From the NCBI RefSeq assembly GCF_028623165.1, contig NZ_CP117768.1, positions 1 to 64,000 of the forward strand: a DNA stretch of 64,000 bases, read 5' to 3'. This document shows, piece after piece, positions 29,655-40,402 of this stretch (position 1 is the first letter of the stretch; the number at the start of each line of letters is the position of its first letter). Below the pieces are notes generated by a model. That model saw only the letters and a program-made list of their open reading frames with translations, did not search any database and was not told the DNA's origin. The position numbers were made by a program, and so were the translations under genes. The stretch comes from Nostoc sp. UHCC 0926. GTDB lineage: Bacteria; Cyanobacteriota; Cyanobacteriia; Cyanobacteriales; Nostocaceae.

Positions 29655-32600
29655 ATGACCCAGTACCAATATCAAGTCGGTGGTAGTCTTCCTCAAAATG
29701 CACCAACTTATGTTAAACGGCAAGCTGACCATGACCTCTATGAAGGCTTGAAGGCTGGGGATTTTTGTTATGTACTCAATTCCCGGCAGATGGGGAAATC
29801 TAGCTTGCGGGTGCAGGTGATGCAGCAGTTGCAAACTGAGAAATTTGCTTGTGCTGCTGTTGATATTACAGCTATTGGAACGGCAGATATTACCCCAGAA
29901 CAGTGGTATGCCGGGGTGATTGATACTCTAGTGGGAAGTTTTAATATTTATACAGAATTTGATTTAGATACTTGGTGGACTGATAACGGTTTGCTTTCAC
30001 CAGTACAGCGGTTGAGCAAGTTTATTGAAACAATATTACTAAAAACAATTACTGAAAAGATTGTTATTTTTATTGATGAAATTGACAGCGTTCTGAGTCT
30101 TTCATTCAACTTGGATGACTTTTTTGCAGTTATCCGCGATTGCTACAACCGACGAGCTGACCATCCTGAATATAACCGCCTCACCTTTGCTTTGATTGGC
30201 GTATCTACACCTTCAGATTTGATTCAAGATAAACGCCGGACACCTTTTAATATTGGACAAGCAATTGATTTGACTGGGTTTCAACTCCCGGAGGCAGAAC
30301 CTTTGGCGCGGGGATTGGTGGCGGTGGGTGATTCTCAAGAGTTGATGCAGGCGGTGCTGGATTGGACGGGAGGACAGCCGTTTTTGACGCAAAAAGTTTG
30401 TAAATTGTTAATTGAGGAATGCCCTGTAGAGACGCGATTTATCGCGTCTTGTGGAGACGAGGAGAAATCCCAAATTGAGGGGTTGGTGGCAGGGGTGGTA
30501 AGAAGGCGGATCATTGAAAATTGGGAGATGCAAGATGAGCCGGAGCATTTGAAGACGATTCGTGACAGAATTTTGCAGAGTGGGGAACAGAGGACTGGGC
30601 GATTGTTGGGGTTGTATCAGCAGATTTTGCAGCAGGGAGAGATAGTAGCTGATGATAGTCCTGAACAAACGCAACTGCGGCTGACGGGTTTGGTGGTGAA
30701 GCGGGAGGGGAAGCTGCGAATTTATAACCGTATATATAAGGAGGTGTTTAAACAGGAATGGTGCGACAAGATTTTAGCAAAGTTGCGCCCCTACTCCGAT
30801 ACATTGAACGCTTGGGTTGAGTCGGAACGTCAAGATGAGTCGCGCTTGCTGCTAGGAAAGACTTTGCAAGATGCTCAAGAATGGGCAGTAGGTAAAAGTT
30901 TGAGTGATTTGGATTATCAGTTTTTAGCTGCTAGCCAGGAGTTGGAAAAGCGTGATGTGCAGAAAAGGCTGGAGGTAGAGGAACAGGCAAAGCAGGTATT
31001 AGCAGAGGCGAACTATAAAGCTAATCAACGTATTCGTATTGGTTCTTTGGTGTTAGGGCTGACTGTGCTGGGGGCAGTTGCATCATTAATATTTGCTGAA
31101 TATCAATTGGGACAAGCACGAACAGCAAAGGCACAAACAGATAATGCCCAAACGGAATTAGAAAAAGCAAAAACAGAAACCGCAGTAACCAAGCAAGATA
31201 ATCAGCGAATATCAGCAGACAATAAAAAAATATCACGCGACAATCAAAGGATATCAAAACAGGTAGCACAGGAAAAACAGAATCTTGGTAACGTAACTTC
31301 AAAAATGAATGCTGCAAATGTCAAAGTGAATCAGGCACAGCAAAACCTGAAACTAGCCGAAAACAAAGTGGCAGCAGCTAGCGCAAATGCTAGTCAAGCT
31401 GAAGGACAGGCAAACCAAGCAAATCAACAACGACAAGAGGCACAACAGCGGCGTCAAAAAGCTGTTGCAGATTTAAATCGGGCAAGGCAAGAACAAAAGC
31501 AGGCGCGACAACAATTACAAACTGCTCAAATTGCTCTAAATGCAGCAGATGCAGCTAGAAAAGTTGCTTTAACGGCTACGCAATTGGAACAAGGCGTAAC
31601 AAATACGTTGCAGATGTTCGAGGCTTCCAGGGAATTTGATGCTCTGCTATTAGCAATGAAAACGGCAGGAACATTAAAAAGTCTGGTCAAGGATAAACAA
31701 TCTTTAGCAGACTATCCAGCATACAGCCCTTTGTTTAGTTTGCAGAGAATTCTATCTAGTACTAATATTCGTGAACAAAATCGTTTTGAAGGGCATAGCG
31801 AAGAGGTCTTCAGCGTCGTCTTCAGCCCGGATGGCAAAACTTTAGCTTCCGCCAGCCGTGACAACACGATCAAATTATGGAATCTCGATACGGGCAAAGA
31901 AATTACCACTCTCACAGGGCATAGCAGTTGGGTCAACAGCGTCGTCTTCAGCCCGGATGGCAAAACTTTAGCTTCCGCCAGTCGTGACAACACGATCAAA
32001 TTGTGGAATCTTCACACGGGCAAAGAAATTACCACTCTTACAGGGCATAGCAGTTGGGTCAACAGCGTCGTCTTCAGCCCGGATGGCAAAACTTTAGCTT
32101 CCGCCAGTCGTGACAACACGATCAAATTGTGGAATCTTCACACGGGCAAAGAAATTACCACTCTTACAGGGCATAGCAGTTGGGTCAACAGCGTCGTCTT
32201 CAGCCCGGATGGCAAAACTTTAGCTTTTGCCAGTCGTGACAACACCATCAAATTGTGGAATCTTCACACGGGCAAAGAAATTACCACTCTCACAGGGCAT
32301 AGCAGTTGGGTCAACAGCGTCGTCTTCAGCCCGGATGGCAAAACTTTAGCTTTTGCCAGTCGTGACAACACCATCAAATTGTGGAATCTTCACACGGGCA
32401 AAGAAATTACCACTCTCACAGGGCATAGCAGTTGGGTCAACAGCGTCGTCTTCAGCCCGGATGGCAAAACTTTAGCTTTTGCCAGTCGTGACAACACCAT
32501 CAAATTGTGGAATCTTCACACGGGCAAAGAAATTACCACTCTCACAGGGCATAGCAGTTGGGTCAACAGCGTCGTCTTCAGCCCGGATGGCAAAACTTTA

Positions 32601-32987
32601 GCTTTTGCCAGTCGTGACAACACCATCAAATTGTGGAATCTTCACACGGGCAAAGAAATTACCACTCTCACAGGGCATAGCAGTTGGGTCAACAGCGTCG
32701 TCTTCAGCCCGGATGGCAAAACTTTAGCTTTTGCCAGTCGTGACAACACCATCAAATTGTGGAATCTTCACACGGGCAAAGAAATTACCACTCTCACAGG
32801 GCATAGCGATTATGTCTACAGCGTCGTCTTCAGCCCGGATGGCAAAACTTTAGCTTCCGCCAGTACTGACAAGACGATCAAATTGTGGAATCTGAATCTT
32901 GATGATTTATTAGCACAGGGTTGCAGTTGGCTTAAGAGTTATTTGATTAGCCATCCTGATGCGGTTAAGGTGTGTCCAAGGGACTAG
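29655..32987 (+). CDS. AAA-like ATPase / WD40 repeat protein (1110 aa)
   Basis: STAND-like signalling or scaffold protein. An AAA_35-type ATPase occupies about 1-330 (Walker [11 protein letters not shown] near 42; Walker [13 protein letters not shown] near 136). A winged-helix-like region follows, then one membrane helix (about 462-480), then a long Gln/Ala/Lys coiled coil (485-640). Nine WD40 repeats of exactly 42 residues (about 714-1095) are each of the form [18 protein letters not shown] with a final KLWNL. The ATG at 29655 is used, not the TTG two codons earlier. A palindromic repeat at 30426-30450 is read in frame as VETRFIAS. Confidence 0.92.
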   Translation: MTQYQYQVGGSLPQNAPTYVKRQADHDLYEGLKAGDFCYVLNSRQMGKSSLRVQVMQQLQTEKFACAAVDITAIGTADITPEQWYAGVIDTLVGSFNIYTEFDLDTWWTDNGLLSPVQRLSKFIETILLKTITEKIVIFIDEIDSVLSLSFNLDDFFAVIRDCYNRRADHPEYNRLTFALIGVSTPSDLIQDKRRTPFNIGQAIDLTGFQLPEAEPLARGLVAVGDSQELMQAVLDWTGGQPFLTQKVCKLLIEECPVETRFIASCGDEEKSQIEGLVAGVVRRRIIENWEMQDEPEHLKTIRDRILQSGEQRTGRLLGLYQQILQQGEIVADDSPEQTQLRLTGLVVKREGKLRIYNRIYKEVFKQEWCDKILAKLRPYSDTLNAWVESERQDESRLLLGKTLQDAQEWAVGKSLSDLDYQFLAASQELEKRDVQKRLEVEEQAKQVLAEANYKANQRIRIGSLVLGLTVLGAVASLIFAEYQLGQARTAKAQTDNAQTELEKAKTETAVTKQDNQRISADNKKISRDNQRISKQVAQEKQNLGNVTSKMNAANVKVNQAQQNLKLAENKVAAASANASQAEGQANQANQQRQEAQQRRQKAVADLNRARQEQKQARQQLQTAQIALNAADAARKVALTATQLEQGVTNTLQMFEASREFDALLLAMKTAGTLKSLVKDKQSLADYPAYSPLFSLQRILSSTNIREQNRFEGHSEEVFSVVFSPDGKTLASASRDNTIKLWNLDTGKEITTLTGHSSWVNSVVFSPDGKTLASASRDNTIKLWNLHTGKEITTLTGHSSWVNSVVFSPDGKTLASASRDNTIKLWNLHTGKEITTLTGHSSWVNSVVFSPDGKTLAFASRDNTIKLWNLHTGKEITTLTGHSSWVNSVVFSPDGKTLAFASRDNTIKLWNLHTGKEITTLTGHSSWVNSVVFSPDGKTLAFASRDNTIKLWNLHTGKEITTLTGHSSWVNSVVFSPDGKTLAFASRDNTIKLWNLHTGKEITTLTGHSSWVNSVVFSPDGKTLAFASRDNTIKLWNLHTGKEITTLTGHSDYVYSVVFSPDGKTLASASTDKTIKLWNLNLDDLLAQGCSWLKSYLISHPDAVKVCPRD
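30426..30450. repeat. Palindromic dispersed repeat inside the WD40 gene
   Basis: GTAGAGACGCGATTTATCGC continues to GTCTT; the stem AGACGCGAT/ATCGCGTCT has a 2-nt loop. This is a familiar intergenic palindrome in Nostoc, here within coding sequence. Confidence 0.65.
31794..32921 (+). repeat. Tandem 126-bp repeats encoding WD40 blades
   Basis: Nine units start at 31794 and repeat every 126 bp to 32802. Units 4-8 (TTAGCTTTTGCC variant) appear identical at DNA level, and units 2-3 differ from them by only a few bases. The first and last units are more diverged. Confidence 0.93.
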
Positions 32988-33120
32988 GGGGAGGGGAAGC
33001 ACTTCGGCTACGCTCAGTGACCGGGGGACAGAGGGGCAGAGGGGCAGGGGTGGATGTGATGGGTACCGCAGCTATGCCCGTCGTAGACATCGCTTGCCGT
33101 AATACTAAGCTTAAATGTAA

Positions 33121-33376
33121 AGGGTGAGGCGATCGCTTGGTAAATTAGGGAGGCGATCGCTCTTTTGAACTGGTGGTGTCCAAATCCCCATCTAATTTTT
33201 GTAGTGATTCTAAGCTTAAATGTAGAGTTAAAGGCGTAGGCGTAGCCCGCACTTCGGCAAGCTCAGTGACCATCGTAGACATCGCTTGGTAAATTAGAGA
33301 TGCGATCGCTCTTTTGAACTGGTGGTATCCAAATCCCCATCTAATTTTTCTAGTGATTCTAAGCTTAAATGTAAAG
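33121..33376. repeat. Direct repeats left of the toxin-antitoxin pair
   Basis: Two ~75-bp copies (33153-33227 and 33302-33376) share GCGATCGCTCTTTTGAACTG, AATCCCCATCTAATTTTT and TAAGCTTAAATGTA. A ~60-bp GC-rich dispersed repeat lies between them (33229-33288, with CGCACTTCGGCAAGCTCAGT). The 440 bp between 32988 and 33427 hold no gene. Confidence 0.8.
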
Positions 33377-33427
33377 CCAAAGGCGATCGCTCTATAGTAT
33401 TAAGGCAATGACTCTGTGCAATGACTT

Positions 33428-33631
33428 ATGAAAGCTGAAGAATATCCCTTTGTTCAAGAGTTAATTACAGACAAAACAGGTCAAGTTCTCAAGGTCGTTT
33501 TAGAGTTTGAGGAATATCAGCGCTTGTTAGAAGCTATTGAAGACGAGGGACTTTATCGAGCTATGCAAGCAGTGACAGGCGAAACACCTTTGAGGATGAA
33601 TGAGGCTCTTGCAGAACTTGAGCAGCTATGA
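33428..33631 (+). CDS. Antitoxin of a RelE/ParE-type module
   Basis: 67-aa acidic protein. The N-terminal half ([25 protein letters not shown]) looks like a short DNA-binding or Phd/RelB-like antitoxin of cyanobacterial type, and the C-terminal helix would wrap the toxin. Its TGA overlaps the toxin ATG (ATGA at 33628), indicating translational coupling. Its assignment rests mainly on this context. Confidence 0.75.
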   Translation: MKAEEYPFVQELITDKTGQVLKVVLEFEEYQRLLEAIEDEGLYRAMQAVTGETPLRMNEALAELEQL

Positions 33632-33897
33632 ACTGTGAGTATATGCCTACTTTTATCAAAGACCTCAAGGCGCTTAAAAGTACCCCGGTGTTTGAGTCAG
33701 TGAAATGCCTTGTTTTTGAGGAAATTCCTAGCTATTCTAGTCTGGATGAAATAAGCAATCTGAAAAAACTCAAAGATGCTGATAGTGCATATCGCCTCAG
33801 GGTTGGAGATTACCGCATAGGCTTCACAGTTGCAGGAGATATAATCACCTTTGTTCGGGTTCTCCACCGTAAAGACATTTACCGCTACTTTCCATAG
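33628..33897 (+). CDS. RelE/ParE-superfamily toxin
   Basis: 89 aa with the compact RelE fold pattern: FIKDLKAL near the N-terminus, [22 protein letters not shown], and the C-terminal [14 protein letters not shown]. RelE-type toxins cleave mRNA on the ribosome; ParE types poison gyrase. The retained Arg and terminal Tyr residues fit the RNase-type subgroup, though activity is unproven. Coupled to the antitoxin by a 4-bp overlap and framed by direct repeats. Confidence 0.85.
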   Translation: MNCEYMPTFIKDLKALKSTPVFESVKCLVFEEIPSYSSLDEISNLKKLKDADSAYRLRVGDYRIGFTVAGDIITFVRVLHRKDIYRYFP

Positions 33898-33945
33898 TTA
33901 AGAATGCCGCAGCTACGCCCGTCGTAGATCATCGCCCACCGTAAC

Positions 33946-34152
33946 ATTGAGCTTAAATATAGTGTGCAAAGCGTAGGCGTAGCCCGTCGTAGACATCGCT
34001 TGGTAAATTAGAAATGCGATCGCTCTTTTGAACTACTGGTGTCCAAACCCCCATCTAATTTTTGTAGTGATTCTAAGCTTAAATGTAGAGTCAAAGGCGT
34101 AGGCGTAGCCCGCACTTCGGCAAGCTCAGTGACCATCGTAGACATCGCTTGT
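33946..34152. repeat. Direct repeats right of the toxin-antitoxin pair
   Basis: Copy 3 of the ~75-bp repeat lies at 34016-34091, followed at 34093-34152 by the same GC-rich element that lies at 33229-33288. The order and orientation equal those on the left side. Confidence 0.8.
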
Positions 34153-34170
34153 TAAAAAAAAGATGCGATC

Positions 34171-34422
34171 CAAGTTCTGAGCACGAACTTCCAAGTTCCG
34201 AGCACGAACTTCCAAGTTCTGAGCACGAACTTCCGAATTCCGAGCACGAACTTCCGAGTTCCGGGCACGAACTTCTGAGTTCTGAGCATGAACTTCCGAG
34301 TTCTGAGCATGAACGGCCGAGTTCTGAGCACGAACTTCCGAGTTCTGAGCACGAACTTCCGAGTTCCGAGCACGAACTTCCGAATTCCGAGCATGAACGG
34401 CCGAGTTCTGAGTACGAACTAC
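34171..34422. repeat. Second 21-bp tandem repeat array, 12 units
   Basis: Twelve phased 21-bp units (consensus near CGAGTTCTGAGCACGAACTT plus C) start at 34171. Each unit has dyad symmetry, AAGTTC with GAACTT. Both strands are open over the array (SSEHELP on plus, FVLRTRK on minus), but nothing supports translation. Confidence 0.88.
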
Positions 34423-34544
34423 GTCATAAATATGAATTCGCGTTGGCGTAGCCCGTCATAGACATAGCTTAGTATCTAATGGTACGTCTACGCTTACCTT
34501 GAGAATTGGAATATTCTAAACTGGAACTACGTTGTAAGCACTCG

Positions 34545-34721
34545 ATGATGGCACAAATCACATTTAAGGTTGAAGCATTTTGGGATTCAGACGCAGAAGT
34601 TTGGGTAGCAACTAGTGATGACGTACCTGGATTGGTAATAGAAGCTTCTACGATTGAGGTTCTGACGAAAAATACCGCTAACGGAGTTTTGAAACAAGCT
34701 GGACTTCCCAAAGCCTTTTAG
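34545..34721 (+). pseudogene. Chimeric HicB-like (DUF1902) / HicA remnant
   Basis: 58 codons. The first ~40 (MMAQITFKVEAFWDSDAEVW and on to VLTK) match the DUF1902 antitoxin-like family. The end, NGVLKQAGLPKAF, looks like the C-terminus of a HicA toxin (GILKQAGL type). The simplest reading is a deletion that fused an antitoxin start to a toxin end. It might be expressed but is not a functional pair. Confidence 0.55.
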
Positions 34722-34741
34722 GGGGGTAAAATTACATATCA

Positions 34742-37700
34742 ATGTATTGGAAATGGAGCTTTAGACTATTAATTGTATTCTTGGGGCTGTGGCTACTCTT
34801 GGATCTGGGTTCCCGCCTGGGAGCAGAGATTTTTTGGTTTCAGGAAGTCGGCTATCTCCAAGTATTTCTGCTAAGGGTGGTGACTCGTGGTATTTTGTGG
34901 ATAGTGGTGGCTGGGATAACTGCTGCCTATCTACTGCTAAATCTGGCTCTAGCACAACGGCTAAAATATCCCCAGTCTTTGAAGATTGAGGAAGTCAGGC
35001 GTAAGGAAGCAGAACTGGGCAGTGCATTAACAAATTTTCTCAGTCCTGGTTATCCAAGACGCAACCAAACCCAGACACTTGCGCCACAACCCTTTCAACC
35101 ATTTAGATTGCGCTGGTTATTACCCCTAACTCTGGTATTGAGCTTGTTGATCGGGTTGATCCTGGCTCACTATAGTCAAATTGCTCTTTTATACTGGCAT
35201 TCTCCAGTTAATAACGCTAGTCTACCCATTCCCGCCCTATTTCGACCAGAGATAATCTGGCAACTCTTGAGGCAAATTGTCTCTCAAGTCTGGTATCTCG
35301 GTTTAATTGTGGGAGTAGCGATCGCAATCTTAATTTATCCCCAATTTTTACTCACTGCGATCGCAGTTTTGTTCAGTCCCATTTTTGCTTTCATCCTCTT
35401 CCAACACTGGCCAAAGGTGCTGCAATATTTCCACCCCACCCTTTTCAACAGCACTGAGCCTTTATTTGGTCAAGATATCAGCTTTTACATATTTTCGTTA
35501 CCCTTTTGGGAACTGCTAGAACTCTGGCTGATGGGATTATGTTTGTATGGCTTCGTCGCCGTTACTCTCACTTATCTCCTATCAGGGAACAGTTTGAGTC
35601 AGGGAATTTTCCCTGGTTTTTCACCCCAGCAGCAGCGTCATTTATCCGGTATGGGTGGCTTATTAATGCTGGTAGCAGCTCTGAGTTATTGGCAAAGTCG
35701 CTATGAACTGGTGTATTCTACCCGGGGAGTCAGTTATGGTGCTAGCTATACGGATGTGACAGCCCAGTTGCCAGCTTACACCATCTTGTGCATCCTGGCA
35801 GTTGCGATCGCCTTTTACCTCCTTTGGCGAACGTTTTTCTGGAAACCTAAATCTCAGTATCGTCCCTTGGTGTTTTACGGGTTAGGGGTTTATCTAGTTC
35901 TAGTTGTAGCAGCTGAGGTTGTTCTCCCGACTGTGGTGCAATATTTAATTGTCCAACCTAATGAGTTGCAACGAGAGCAACCCTACATTCAGCGGACTAT
36001 CGCCTTAACTCGCCAAGCATTCGATTTAGAAGCGATCGATGCTAGAACCTTCAACCCGCAAGGAACATTGAGTGAAGCTGATATTCAAAAGAATGACTTG
36101 ACAATTCGCAATATTCGCCTGTGGGATGAGCGACCGCTGTTAGAAACCAACCGTCAGCTGCAACAAATTCGGCCCTACTATCGGTTCCCCGATGCCGATA
36201 TTGACCGCTACATTCTCAAAACCGATGTCAGCCAACCATCAGCCTCCCAAAAGCTACCAGAACCAGTTGAACCAGCAGAACGGCAGCAGGTACTGATTGC
36301 TGCACGAGAATTAGACTACAGTGCCGTACCACAGGAGGCTCAAACATGGGTTAACCGTCGTTTAATTTATACCCACGGTTTTGGGTTTACCATTAACCCA
36401 GTTAATACAGTTGGGCCAGGTGGGCTTCCAGAATATTTTGTCAAAGATATTAGCGGTGATAGTAGCGCCCTCACAACTTCCAATCAAGCCATTCGTGACA
36501 GTATTCCCATTGGTCAACCCCGGATTTATTACGGCGAGATTACTAATACTTATGTGATGACTGGTACAAGAGTTAGAGAGCTAGACTACCCTAGTGGTAG
36601 CGACAATGTTTACAACTATTACGATGGTCTGGGCGGCGTTGAAATCGGTTCAGCATGGCGACGCTGGCTATTTGCGATGTATTTGAAAGATTGGCAGATG
36701 GTACTGACGCAGGACTTTTTGCCAGATACAAAGGTGCTACTTCGACGAAATGTCAAGCAACGAATTGAAGCGATCGCCCCCTTTTTGAAATTTGACAGCG
36801 ACCCCTATTTAGTAGCTGCTACTGCTAATCAAGATTTCCCAAGTAATCCCAGTTATCTTTACTGGATTGTTGATGCCTACACGACGAGCGATCGCTATCC
36901 TTACTCAGACACTGGTAGCGATGGGATCAATTACATTCGCAATTCTATCAAGGTAGTGATTGATGCTTATCACGGCACTGTTAAGTTTTACATTGCCGAT
37001 CCAAGCGATCCGATCATTGCCACTTGGTCAGCGATATTTCCCAAAATGTTCAAACCGCTCAGTACAATGCCAGTCAATCTCCGTAGTCATACCCGGTATC
37101 CGGTGGACTTTTTCAAAATTCAATCTGAGCGGTTGATGACCTACCACATGACCGACCCCCAGGTATTTTACAATCGGGAAGACCAGTGGCAAATCCCCAA
37201 CGAAATCTATGGCAGTGAACCCCGTCCAGTAGAGCCGTACTATTTGATTACTAGTCTACCCAACGTAACCTTTGTTGGTGCAGCCTCTCGTAGAGAAGAA
37301 TTTATCCTGTTGCTACCTTATACTCCCAAACAACGGACTAATTTAATTGCTTGGTTAGCGGCGCGATCGGATGGCAATAACTACGGTAGGCTGGTGCTAT
37401 ATGCCTTTCCTAAGGAACGCCTGGTTTACGGGCCAGAGCAAATCGAGGCGCGGATTAACCAAGACCCAGTAATTTCCCAGCAAATTTCCCTCTGGAATCG
37501 CCAGGGGTCGAGAGCCATTCAAGGCAATCTACTAGTAATTCCGATTGAGCAATCGCTGCTGTATGTCGAGCCAATCTATCTAGAAGCCACACAGAATAGC
37601 TTGCCGACTTTGGTGCGGGTAGTCGTGGCTTATGAAAACCGGATTGTCATGGCACAAACCTTAGAACAAGCATTGCAGGGAATTTTTAAACCAGAAGTTA

Positions 37701-37756
37701 CACCAGCCCCTGCGATTATCCGTCCAGTAGAGGAAGCAGCCCCGCCAGGTCAATGA
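34742..37756 (+). CDS. UPF0182-family membrane protein (1004 aa)
   Basis: Full-length member of the UPF0182 family. The N-terminal third has about seven hydrophobic helices (first at 7-24). The remainder is a large soluble, probably extracytoplasmic domain with family-conserved stretches such as [29 protein letters not shown] and [17 protein letters not shown]. The molecular function of the family is not established. It ends in a Pro-rich tail. Confidence 0.92.
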   Translation: MYWKWSFRLLIVFLGLWLLLDLGSRLGAEIFWFQEVGYLQVFLLRVVTRGILWIVVAGITAAYLLLNLALAQRLKYPQSLKIEEVRRKEAELGSALTNFLSPGYPRRNQTQTLAPQPFQPFRLRWLLPLTLVLSLLIGLILAHYSQIALLYWHSPVNNASLPIPALFRPEIIWQLLRQIVSQVWYLGLIVGVAIAILIYPQFLLTAIAVLFSPIFAFILFQHWPKVLQYFHPTLFNSTEPLFGQDISFYIFSLPFWELLELWLMGLCLYGFVAVTLTYLLSGNSLSQGIFPGFSPQQQRHLSGMGGLLMLVAALSYWQSRYELVYSTRGVSYGASYTDVTAQLPAYTILCILAVAIAFYLLWRTFFWKPKSQYRPLVFYGLGVYLVLVVAAEVVLPTVVQYLIVQPNELQREQPYIQRTIALTRQAFDLEAIDARTFNPQGTLSEADIQKNDLTIRNIRLWDERPLLETNRQLQQIRPYYRFPDADIDRYILKTDVSQPSASQKLPEPVEPAERQQVLIAARELDYSAVPQEAQTWVNRRLIYTHGFGFTINPVNTVGPGGLPEYFVKDISGDSSALTTSNQAIRDSIPIGQPRIYYGEITNTYVMTGTRVRELDYPSGSDNVYNYYDGLGGVEIGSAWRRWLFAMYLKDWQMVLTQDFLPDTKVLLRRNVKQRIEAIAPFLKFDSDPYLVAATANQDFPSNPSYLYWIVDAYTTSDRYPYSDTGSDGINYIRNSIKVVIDAYHGTVKFYIADPSDPIIATWSAIFPKMFKPLSTMPVNLRSHTRYPVDFFKIQSERLMTYHMTDPQVFYNREDQWQIPNEIYGSEPRPVEPYYLITSLPNVTFVGAASRREEFILLLPYTPKQRTNLIAWLAARSDGNNYGRLVLYAFPKERLVYGPEQIEARINQDPVISQQISLWNRQGSRAIQGNLLVIPIEQSLLYVEPIYLEATQNSLPTLVRVVVAYENRIVMAQTLEQALQGIFKPEVTPAPAIIRPVEEAAPPGQ

Positions 37757-37924
37757 TCTAAATACTAAATAATTACATAGCAGACGACAGTGAGCAAAGA
37801 CGCGCAGTGCAAAGCTGGAGACTTCCGTTGCTTCCGGGCAAGTCGAATGACATCGCCATTAACAAAATTTATTGCAACAGACATAGTTTAATAGTTCAAC
37901 ATATGTAATAGACACTAAAAGTTA

Positions 37925-38107
37925 ATGGACATGGTACAAAATAACCAACTAGAGATTCGCCACATTAGTCCTAAAGTGAGGCAGTTGATTCAAATGTACG
38001 CCGATGTTAATAACTGTACGCAGCCTGAGATGTTGGAACGCATTGTTTTGGAGTGGAATGCCCAACAAAGCGAGAGCGAACGACCAGGAGGAGACGAAGA
38101 TGAATAG
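37925..38107 (+). CDS. Small hypothetical protein (60 aa)
   Basis: Unrecognised. The central part, SPKVRQLIQMYADVNNCTQPEMLERIVLEW, is compatible with a ribbon-helix-helix or short helical DNA-binding fold. The C-terminus is acidic. Two alternative ATGs two codons apart; no strong ribosome site. Confidence 0.45.
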   Translation: MDMVQNNQLEIRHISPKVRQLIQMYADVNNCTQPEMLERIVLEWNAQQSESERPGGDEDE

Positions 38108-38164
38108 CTTTCTGCTACAATCCTTAGTCCGCTTCTAGCGAAAGATTTTCATTAATTTGGCTCT

Positions 38165-38638
38165 CTAGTTCAAGAAAAATTTTCCAGAGATTGGGTCTTG
38201 TTTGAGGGATTGAATAAAATCCCTCAAAGTCATCATACTGCCCGTTAAGGTGAACTTAGGAGTACCATTTTGAGCAACGATTCTCACTTCACCGTCTTTG
38301 ATCTGAATCTTATTCTTAATGCTGTCCCATAGAGTATCGAAGCTCTGATCATCCTTGCAACCATTGGCTTCAAGGAATCTTTGGCGCACTTCTGTTTTTA
38401 GTGCTAGTGCTTCCGCTGCTTGAGTCCGCGCCTCAAAGTGCTTAATTACATCTTCATAAGCACTCTCCCTCAGGGTTTTGTTTTCAGCCTGAACTTGCTC
38501 TAACTGAGTTTTTATGGCTTGCAGTTGGGACGCTAAAGCAGATGATTTATGGTATTCAAGTTTTAAGGCTTGCTTTGCATTGGCTAACAAGGTTTTATAA
38601 TCTAGCTGATCTTGATCTTGATTTTTTTCAGATTGCAT
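38165..38638 (-). CDS. Hypothetical coiled-coil protein (157 aa)
   Basis: Residues about 20-65 are a clear coiled coil (LASQLQAIKTQLEQVQAENKTL). The C-terminal part (SFDTLWDSIKNKIQIKDGEVRIV and on to LRDFIQSLKQDPISGKFF) looks like a small globular domain seen in cyanobacterial or phage-type hypotheticals. Function unknown. Confidence 0.6.
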   Translation of the reverse strand: MQSEKNQDQDQLDYKTLLANAKQALKLEYHKSSALASQLQAIKTQLEQVQAENKTLRESAYEDVIKHFEARTQAAEALALKTEVRQRFLEANGCKDDQSFDTLWDSIKNKIQIKDGEVRIVAQNGTPKFTLTGSMMTLRDFIQSLKQDPISGKFFLN

Positions 38639-38742
38639 TTTTATCTCTTGATCAACAGATTTTCGGTGAGAAAATCTCGTCAGTTATATAATAAAAACTG
38701 GCGAGACTTTAGTAAATATTTTCTGTGTTATCTAAGTATTAG

Positions 38743-39045
38743 TTATTTCACCAATAATGGTAATTCAGGGCTAGGATTACCCTTGATACTACTTACACAA
38801 AAATTAATGTGGGAGCGGATAGCTCGCTCATAAACTCCAGTCTGCTGAGTGCGTACCCCTACAGCTTGATATATTAAGTTAACTTCTGGGAATTCAGACC
38901 AATACATCAAAAAAATGTCTTTAGCTGGAGTAATAATTTCATAATTATTCTCTTGTCTTTTCTTTCTGAGTTTACAATTATTTAGTTGTAATTTTTCTCG
39001 GAATAGTTTTTCAAATTCTGGAATTAAATCTGAAGTAATTTTCAT
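38743..39045 (-). CDS. Hypothetical protein (100 aa)
   Basis: Unrecognised soluble protein with a clear ATG. It is basic in the middle (KLRKKRQENNY). It lies about 100 bp upstream of the coiled-coil gene on the same strand, so they may be co-transcribed. Confidence 0.5.
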   Translation of the reverse strand: MKITSDLIPEFEKLFREKLQLNNCKLRKKRQENNYEIITPAKDIFLMYWSEFPEVNLIYQAVGVRTQQTGVYERAIRSHINFCVSSIKGNPSPELPLLVK

Positions 39046-39275
39046 GGCTTATACACGTTAAAACGTGTTAATTATGCAAAAACTATCTGGTGATATTACT
39101 AAGTATGACACTTCAGATACCTCTTACAATATAGTGTATCAGTTATCGGGTATTTGAGAAGGGAATTCAGACGCAGGGTAACTCGTTGGCGTAGTCTCTT
39201 GTAGAGTTGAGGCTGTGCGATCGCCGTGACCTGTTGATAAGGATTTTACATAGCACAACTCTGCTATTTATTAAC

Positions 39276-40204
39276 CTATAACTTACCAAGAGTTTGGTAC
39301 AGACCCATTCGCGTATGGTCATCGTAGTATTCTGGGAATTTATCCTTAAATAAACGCCTTTCGGCAATGGCGATCGCTGCTTGGGCAAGTTCTGTTCGAT
39401 CTGTTTTGTGTGCCGCAGCAGCAAATAACCATAGTAAAACAGGCCAGTTACCGCCGTTGTGATCAGACCAAGCGCTGTTTTTAGAGTCACATCCTGTAAT
39501 CAACCCTCCACTCTAAACCTTCCAAAGCTGGAAAGCAAATTTTAACAGGCATATAGCCAATCAAGTCTTGCCAACGTTGGGCAAATAAATTCATAATGCT
39601 TTGAGATTCTGTTTAACTTGCTAAGGAAGCTAAGATTGCCATTAGATTTTCCAGAGCAAAAAAGCGAAAATCCATCCGTCCGGGCCCCAGATTTCCGGCT
39701 AAATATCCTCCAGTTTCAGGTAACCACTCGGTCAACCAACTGGGGATTGATTCTGAGTGGATGTTGAATTTATTAACAATTTCTTTACCAAATTCTTTAC
39801 CTTTGTAACGATAGATTTCCCCCAATCGCTTCAGGTCTAGCCAATAATAGTTGCGGATATGATATTTCAAAACTCCCAATCGCCTATTGAGTTTGTCGAG
39901 GTAACTATCGCCATCCCGATCTGGTAAAAGCAATTCACTAGCAGCCCTGAGGGACGCGTAGAATAACACTTGAATTTCTAGAGGATGTTCCTAGACTCCC
40001 ATGCGACGGTTAATCATAAACGCGCCATCGGGAACTAACATTGTTGGGTACAAGGAAAACCGATGTACCAGGCAAAGATTCAAAATTAGCTTGATTCCTT
40101 GTTGAAAATTTGGCTGACGCGCCAGGGCCAAATCACCTGTAGCTTTTTCATAAGCCCGTAGCAGGAGAATCCACCACATACAGGAATCAATTGGGGGAAC
40201 GCGA
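39276..40204 (-). pseudogene. Decayed alkaline/neutral invertase (GH100)
   Basis: Three frames together give the C-terminal two thirds of a neutral invertase, which hydrolyses sucrose: [36 protein letters not shown], then [40 protein letters not shown] and [13 protein letters not shown]. Lesions: an in-frame TAG at 39991 (where relatives have a Tyr codon), a TAA at 39613, a one-base frameshift near 39500, and early termination at 39276. The N-terminal third is gone, replaced by a dehydrogenase fragment. Confidence 0.85.
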
Positions 40205-40272
40205 GCGATCGCCTGACCGATACCTGAAGTTGCACCTGTAATTAAAGCATTCTTTCCTTCTAACCCTATCAT
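40205..40272 (-). pseudogene. SDR dehydrogenase N-terminal fragment fused to invertase
   Basis: [20 protein letters not shown] is the Rossmann start of a short-chain dehydrogenase (TGxxxGIG). It runs straight into invertase sequence. The junction is at a HIP1 octamer (40205-40212). Confidence 0.75.
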
Positions 40273-40402
40273 ATTTCTTGCTCTAGCTGCCCTTGCTTGA
40301 ATTTGCACTCATTCAAACAATTTTGGATTTTAGATTATTCTTTTCGATATCTAAAGTTTGAGACTCAAATTCAACTAAACGCTCTAACCAAGAAATACTC
40401 TT

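Noticed and set aside
34171..34422. CRISPR array
   Set aside because: Contiguous 21-mers without spacers.
34149..34451. Open frame of 100 codons with SSEHELP repeats
   Set aside because: Same reason: a tandem 21-bp array keeps several frames open; the start is non-ATG and no homologue pattern is seen.
39167..39490. 107-codon minus-strand frame
   Set aside because: It is a shifted frame over the invertase pseudogene; the family sequence lies in the neighbouring frame.
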